From Opitutaceae bacterium (GTDB lineage: Bacteria > Verrucomicrobiota > Verrucomicrobiia > Opitutales > Opitutaceae), in the NCBI GenBank assembly GCA_031254955.1, contig JAIRTK010000488.1:1-7889 (forward strand): a DNA stretch of 7,889 nt. Direction: 5' to 3'. The notes below the pieces were generated by a model that was not told the DNA's origin, did no database searches, and was given only the letters and a program-made list of their open reading frames with translations. Shown here piece by piece: positions 5,284 through 7,889 of this stretch. The position numbers and the translations under genes are program-made. Numbering within the stretch: position 1 is the first letter of the stretch; each line of letters starts with the position of its first letter.

Positions 5284-6297
5284 ATGCCATCAAACATGCT
5301 CCTTGTTTTCGCCGCCGTCGGTCTGATCGTCCTGCTCATTCTCGGCGGGATTGTCATCTCCTTCTTCTCGGTGTGGCTTCGCGCGCTGCTCGCCGAGGCC
5401 CCCGTCCGCCTCTTCAGCGACCTCGTCGCCATGCGCCTGCGCCGCGTGCCCTACGCGCTCATCGTGGACGCGCGCATCACCGCGCGCAAAGCCGACATCA
5501 TCATCTCCGTGAAAGACATCGAGGCGCACTACCTCGCGGGCGGCAACGTCGTCCCCACCGTGCAGGCGCTCATCGCCGCGCAAAAAGCCGGCATCACGCT
5601 CGACTGGCAGCGCGCCTGCGCCATCGACCTCGCGACCAAAGGCTCCGGCAAATCCGTGGTCGAGGCCGTGCGCACCTCCGTTGACCCGAAAGTCATCGAC
5701 TGCCCGAATCCCGACCAAGGCAACCGCATCACCATCGACGGCGTCGCCAAGGACGGCATCCAAGTGAAAGTCCGCGCCCGCGTCACCGTGCGCACCAACC
5801 TCGACCGCTTCGTCGGCGGCGCGAAGGAGGACACCATCATCGCCCGCGTCGGCGAAGGCATCGTCAACACCATCGGCTCCGCCGAATCCTACAAAGCCGT
5901 GCTCGAATCCCCCGACTCCATCTCCAAAAACGTGCTCAACCGCGGCCTCGACGTCGGCACCGCGTTTGAAATCCTCTCCATCGACATTGCCGACGTGGAC
6001 ATCGGCGAGAACGTCGGCGCGAAACTCCAGGAAGCGCAGGCCGAGGCCAACAAATCCATCGCGCAGGCGCAGGCCGAAATCCGCCGCGCCGCCGCCGTCG
6101 CGCTGGAGCAGGAAATGAAGGCGCGCGTGCAGGAGATGCAAGCCAAGGTCGTCGCCGCCGAGGCCGAGGTGCCCCTCGCCCTTGCCGATGCCTTCCGCAA
6201 CGGCCGCCTCGGTGTGATGGATTATTACAAGATACAAAACATCCAGTCCGACACCGAAATGCGCACCTCCATCGCGAAGCCGGACGACAAAAAATAA
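5284..6297 (+). CDS. floA: FloA, flotillin-like SPFH membrane scaffold protein (UPF0365/YqfA family)
   Basis: At 337 residues it is close to Bacillus FloA (about 330). A single N-terminal hairpin or TM segment (about 5-30) is followed by the family block [20 protein letters not shown] and the loop [19 protein letters not shown] (86-104). The SPFH core (about 148-240) contains [18 protein letters not shown] and [18 protein letters not shown]. An Ala/Glu-rich flotillin coiled coil (247-296; [20 protein letters not shown]) comes next, then [26 protein letters not shown], which is characteristic of FloA. FloA proteins oligomerise into membrane foci that influence membrane fluidity, secretion and signalling. 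The gene starts 21 bp after the short nfeD and shares its operon. No Shine-Dalgarno precedes the ATG at 5284; Met5 (5296) is a possible alternative. No clear intrinsic terminator follows the stop. Confidence 0.96.
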   Translation: MPSNMLLVFAAVGLIVLLILGGIVISFFSVWLRALLAEAPVRLFSDLVAMRLRRVPYALIVDARITARKADIIISVKDIEAHYLAGGNVVPTVQALIAAQKAGITLDWQRACAIDLATKGSGKSVVEAVRTSVDPKVIDCPNPDQGNRITIDGVAKDGIQVKVRARVTVRTNLDRFVGGAKEDTIIARVGEGIVNTIGSAESYKAVLESPDSISKNVLNRGLDVGTAFEILSIDIADVDIGENVGAKLQEAQAEANKSIAQAQAEIRRAAAVALEQEMKARVQEMQAKVVAAEAEVPLALADAFRNGRLGVMDYYKIQNIQSDTEMRTSIAKPDDKK

Positions 6298-6318
6298 CAA
6301 CCCTCCGCGCGGGCGAAT

Positions 6319-6424
6319 CCCAAATCCCAAAAAAATCCAGACATCCATAAACAAAATCCCAAAAGCACGCTCCCGCGTCCCCCCTTCTGGCATTTTGAAA
6401 TTTGAGATTTTTTCGGGATTTGGG
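6319..6424. repeat. 19-bp inverted repeat downstream of floA
   Basis: CCCAAATCCCAAAAAAATC (6319-6337) and its complement at 6406-6424 match at 18 of 19 positions, with a 68-bp interior. The interior includes ATCCCAAAA (6356-6364) and TTTTGAAATTTGAGATTT (6393-6410), so the same AT-rich word recurs. It could cap the floA transcript as a long hairpin, but the large loop and missing GC-stem/T-run make it a poor intrinsic terminator. Confidence 0.6.
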
Positions 6425-6608
6425 TCACTCCCCCCATCTCCAGACAACCAGCCCCACCAATACACACCGGCATTTCAAAACCCGTTTTATAAATAAAGTT
6501 AAAGCCTCATCCGATTCATATCCACTCCGCCTGCTCCATCCGCTCCAGCCATCCTACCCATCTCATCTACGCCCCCCAGTCCACCCACGCGAGCCGCGCC
6601 CCCATCCC

Positions 6609-6671
6609 AGCCATTCCAGCCACCCCAGCCATTCCGTCCATTTTGTCCATTCTGTCCATTCCGTCCACCCG
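6609..6671. repeat. Seven-unit nonamer array (RKCCATTCC/GTCCATTCY)
   Basis: Seven consecutive 9-bp units begin at 6609, 6618, 6627, 6636, 6645, 6654 and 6663. The first three start AGCCA and the last four GTCCA, so the array contains two sub-families. Read on the minus strand it gives TGGAC/TGGCT nonamers that translate as repeating Trp-containing triplets, which explains a false ORF there. Confidence 0.8.
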
Positions 6672-6730
6672 CACCCACCCACGAGTAAACCGCTTTCCCA
6701 AAGCGCCCAGTGATTCCCCTCTATTCCACA

Positions 6731-6781
6731 CCGGCCCTGTATCCACGCCAGCCCTGTATCCACACCAGCCCTGTATAGCCC
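6731..6781. repeat. Three tandem 17-bp repeats (CCAGCCCTGTATCCACR)
   Basis: Units start at 6731, 6748 and 6765. The first two differ at two positions (third base and last base), and the third diverges in its last five bases. The array ends two bases before a TATAAT hexamer. Confidence 0.85.
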
Positions 6782-6783
6782 TT

Positions 6784-6789
6784 TATAAT
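6784..6789 (+). promoter_or_regulatory. Consensus -10 hexamer TATAAT, possible promoter of the last gene
   Basis: A perfect TATAAT lies 177 bp upstream of the ATG at 6966, the closest -10 match before that gene. The position 17 bp upstream reads CACACC, so there is no -35. If used, it would give a leader consisting largely of the pyrimidine array. Low confidence. Confidence 0.25.
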
Positions 6790-6811
6790 CACAACCACTT
6801 TCCACCGTCCC

Positions 6812-6956
6812 GCCTTCTCGCTCTCCGCCTACCCGCCCTCTGCCTACTCACCCTCCGCCCTCCCACTTTCCCGCCCTCCCGCCCACTCCCCTCCGCATCC
6901 CACACGCCACCTTCCCACCCTCCCGCTCCACCCTCTCACCTACTCGCCCGCTCCCC
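6812..6956. repeat. Long degenerate 7-8-bp pyrimidine array (GCCCTCCC/ACCTTCCC) with G4 potential on the minus strand
   Basis: About 18 units of 7 or 8 bp can be laid end to end, for example GCCTTCTC 6812, GCCTACCC 6827, GCCTACTC 6842, GCCCTCCC 6857 and 6873, ACTTTCCC 6865, ACCTTCCC 6909 and ACCCTCCC 6917. Eight C3 or longer runs fall within 6851-6891, so the minus strand has a canonical G-quadruplex pattern with loops of 1-5 bases. The array ends 9 bp before the start codon of the last gene. Confidence 0.65.
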
Positions 6957-6965
6957 CTAACAAAT

Positions 6966-7652
6966 ATGAAATGGCTCCTCGACAATCCCCAGCTTATCTT
7001 CATGGCCCTTTTCTTTGTCGTGGCGTTTCTGGCCAACCAAGCCAAGGCAAAGAAGGCGCGCGAAGAACGCCGCCGCGCCTCCGGGCGCGCCGCCGAGCGT
7101 CCGTCCCCGGAACGCGGCGCGGATGAAAAGCCCGCGCATCCTTTCGACGAGGACGACGAGGAATTTGAAATGGCGGAACGCACCCGGCGCATTCAGGAGG
7201 AAATCCGCCGCAAGATACTCGAACGCATGTCCGGACGGCAGGAAGCCGAAGCCTGGCCTCCCGCGCCGCCCGTTCCGCCTCCCGCGCCGCAACCGTCCGC
7301 GCCGCCCGTTCCGCGCTCCGCGCCAGCCATGCCGCCGCCGCTACCGCGGGTGAAAGAGGAAAAAGCAAAACGCGACACCGCGCCGGCCTTCGACTGGGCC
7401 GAGACGGAGCGCCAGCAAAAACTCGCCGAGCAAATGCGCGAGCTGGAAGAGCAGCGCAAGATCGCCGAGCGCCGCGCCAAGGCATTCGCGACCGCCGCGC
7501 CGCCCGTCCCGTCCGGGGCCGGAGCCGGAACCGGGCGCCTCATGCGCGACCGCATCCGGAACACGGTTTCCGACGACCTGCGCGCCCCCGGCACGCTCCG
7601 CCGCGCCATCGTTCTCCGAGAAGTCCTCGGCCCTCCCGTCGGCTCTTCTTAA
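6966..7652 (+). CDS. Membrane-tethered charged/proline-rich protein of unknown function
   Basis: I do not recognise a named family for this 228-residue protein. A single N-terminal membrane helix (about 7-23, LDNPQLIFMALFFVVAFLAN) is followed by a basic stretch (26-45), which predicts a cytoplasmic body. An acidic patch, FDEDDEEFE (60-68), leads into a charged helix (about 69-95), a Pro-rich linker (98-128; PPAPPVPPPAPQP) and a second coiled-coil-like helix (145-173). The C-terminus is an ordered-looking motif, DDLRAPGTLRRAIVLREVLG (203-222) followed by PPVGSS. I recall similar LRxAIVLREILGPP ends in planctomycete and verrucomicrobial hypothetical proteins, which would make it a conserved docking tail; this is from memory. 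No Shine-Dalgarno precedes the ATG (context CTAACAAAT). It lies 668 bp after floA, so operon membership is doubtful. The gene's GC-rich codon use supports it being real. Confidence 0.8.
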   Translation: MKWLLDNPQLIFMALFFVVAFLANQAKAKKAREERRRASGRAAERPSPERGADEKPAHPFDEDDEEFEMAERTRRIQEEIRRKILERMSGRQEAEAWPPAPPVPPPAPQPSAPPVPRSAPAMPPPLPRVKEEKAKRDTAPAFDWAETERQQKLAEQMRELEEQRKIAERRAKAFATAAPPVPSGAGAGTGRLMRDRIRNTVSDDLRAPGTLRRAIVLREVLGPPVGSS

Positions 7653-7662
7653 CCAAAGTTAA
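7649..7662. repeat. TTAAC-caaa-GTTAA inverted repeat at the last gene's stop codon
   Basis: A 5-bp inverted repeat overlapping the TAA stop (7650-7652). It belongs with the GTTAACC dyads at 2384-2398 and 2617-2632. It lacks a GC stem, so it is not a terminator by itself. The following 7663-7762 shows nothing further beyond a CGTGCCAC piece at 7722-7729 shared with the 2487-2583 palindrome. Confidence 0.45.
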
Positions 7663-7762
7663 CTGAGCCTACGCGAACGCCCCGCAGACCCGCAGGCTTG
7701 CATGGCCTTGGCATCCCCGTCCGTGCCACCCCTCATACGATCCCCCAAAGCCCAAGATAAAG

Positions 7763-7889
7763 CTTATCCCCATTCCCAGTGAACAGGACACTTTAGAAGC
7801 AGAGCCATGTAGGGGCTTCGCTTGCGAAGCCCGTTGCTGGTGCATGCCCGTTGCTGGAGCACGGCCTTTGCTGGTTCACGGTTATCAAG
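7763..7889. repeat. MITE-like long palindrome, copy 2 (cut by window edge, inverted relative to copy 1)
   Basis: The left arm 7763-7833 (71 bp) matches the reverse complement of copy 1's right arm (191-261) in register without gaps, with only a handful of differences near the outer end. It includes the perfect inner hairpin GGGCTTCGCTTGCGAAGCCC (7813-7832). The loop region from 7834 onward contains three units of about 17 bp with cores TTGCTGGTGCATG, TTGCTGGAGCACGG and TTGCTGGTTCACGG, then ATCAAG. Copy 1 has two such units before ATCAAGC. The right arm is predicted just beyond the window. Placement is intergenic, downstream of the last gene. Confidence 0.8.

Larger units (their letters stand above)
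6298..6965. other. Repeat-rich spacer between floA and the last gene
   Basis: These 668 bp hold no supported gene; the open frames are Pro/Ser/His-rich translations of repeats. In order: an inverted repeat (6319-6424), an AT-rich patch with TTTTATAAATAAAG (about 6484-6497), 9-bp-like CCATCC/CCAGCC sequence (about 6530-6600), a nonamer array (6609-6671), a 6-bp hairpin CGCTTT-ccc-AAAGCG (6691-6705) without a T-tail, a 17-bp triplication (6731-6781), a TATAAT (6784-6789) and a long 7-8-bp pyrimidine array (6812-6956). It is long enough to uncouple the last gene from the floA operon. Confidence 0.8.

Noticed and set aside
5290..6465. A 391-residue minus-strand frame opposite floA
   Set aside because: The Gly/Asp/His/Val-rich translation has no domain, and it lies opposite an unmistakable FloA.
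6609..6781. A CRISPR array
   Set aside because: Repeat units are 9 or 17 bp, directly adjoining, with no unique spacers and no cas genes.
6402..6960. Pro/Ser/His-rich frames in the spacer after floA
   Set aside because: They are simple translations of nonamer, 17-bp and octamer arrays with no start signal or domain.
80..7889. A composite transposon bounded by the two inverted palindrome copies
   Set aside because: No transposase or cargo-type genes lie between them, only housekeeping-like genes; two members of a dispersed family are a simpler explanation.

Overview
The window looks like a high-GC bacterial chromosome segment. Its gene content and its very repeat-rich spacers are most like Verrucomicrobiota, perhaps Opitutales. 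That assignment rests on remembered gene arrangement and repeat style, not on a database search. Coding regions have strongly GC-biased third positions, so long false ORFs run antisense to the real genes. The spacers are packed with short-period pyrimidine or purine arrays and palindromes.

Layout. (1) 1-52, minus strand: the first 17 codons of a HIT-family (histidine triad) protein that leaves the window. (2) 80-261: a MITE-like long palindrome with 71-bp arms. A second, inverted and loop-expanded copy starts at 7763 and runs off the right edge. (3) 386-439: a six-unit nonamer array ending just outside the kinase stop codon. (4) 453-2318, minus strand: a membrane sensor histidine kinase (TM, periplasmic helical domain, TM, HAMP, PAS, HisKA, HATPase_c). 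(5) 2319-3139: an 821-bp divergent spacer made almost wholly of short repeat arrays plus one 97-bp imperfect palindrome. (6) 3140-4798, 4795-5262 and 5284-6297, plus strand: a tight operon of long NfeD (membrane-anchored ClpP-like serine protease), short NfeD (membrane OB-fold protein) and FloA (SPFH/flotillin-like scaffold). (7) 6298-6965: a 668-bp spacer with an inverted repeat, a nonamer array, a 17-bp triplication and a long 7-8-bp pyrimidine array. (8) 6966-7652, plus strand: an unrecognised membrane-tethered, charged and proline-rich protein. (9) 7653-7889: intergenic, then palindrome copy 2.

How the genes work together. The long NfeD, short NfeD and FloA genes form the classical NfeD-flotillin partnership, comparable to yqeZ-yqfA in Bacillus and the PH1510/PH1511 protease-stomatin pair in Pyrococcus. 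The expected product is a membrane microdomain with a regulated membrane protease. The kinase reads out in the opposite direction and has no visible cognate regulator. The last gene has its own long leader and may or may not be linked functionally.

The genes themselves are recognisable families. The least explained material is non-coding: two related palindromes with a variable-number loop, several distinct 6-9-bp-period arrays in the spacers, recurring GTTAAC-type inverted repeats, and the uncharacterised last protein.
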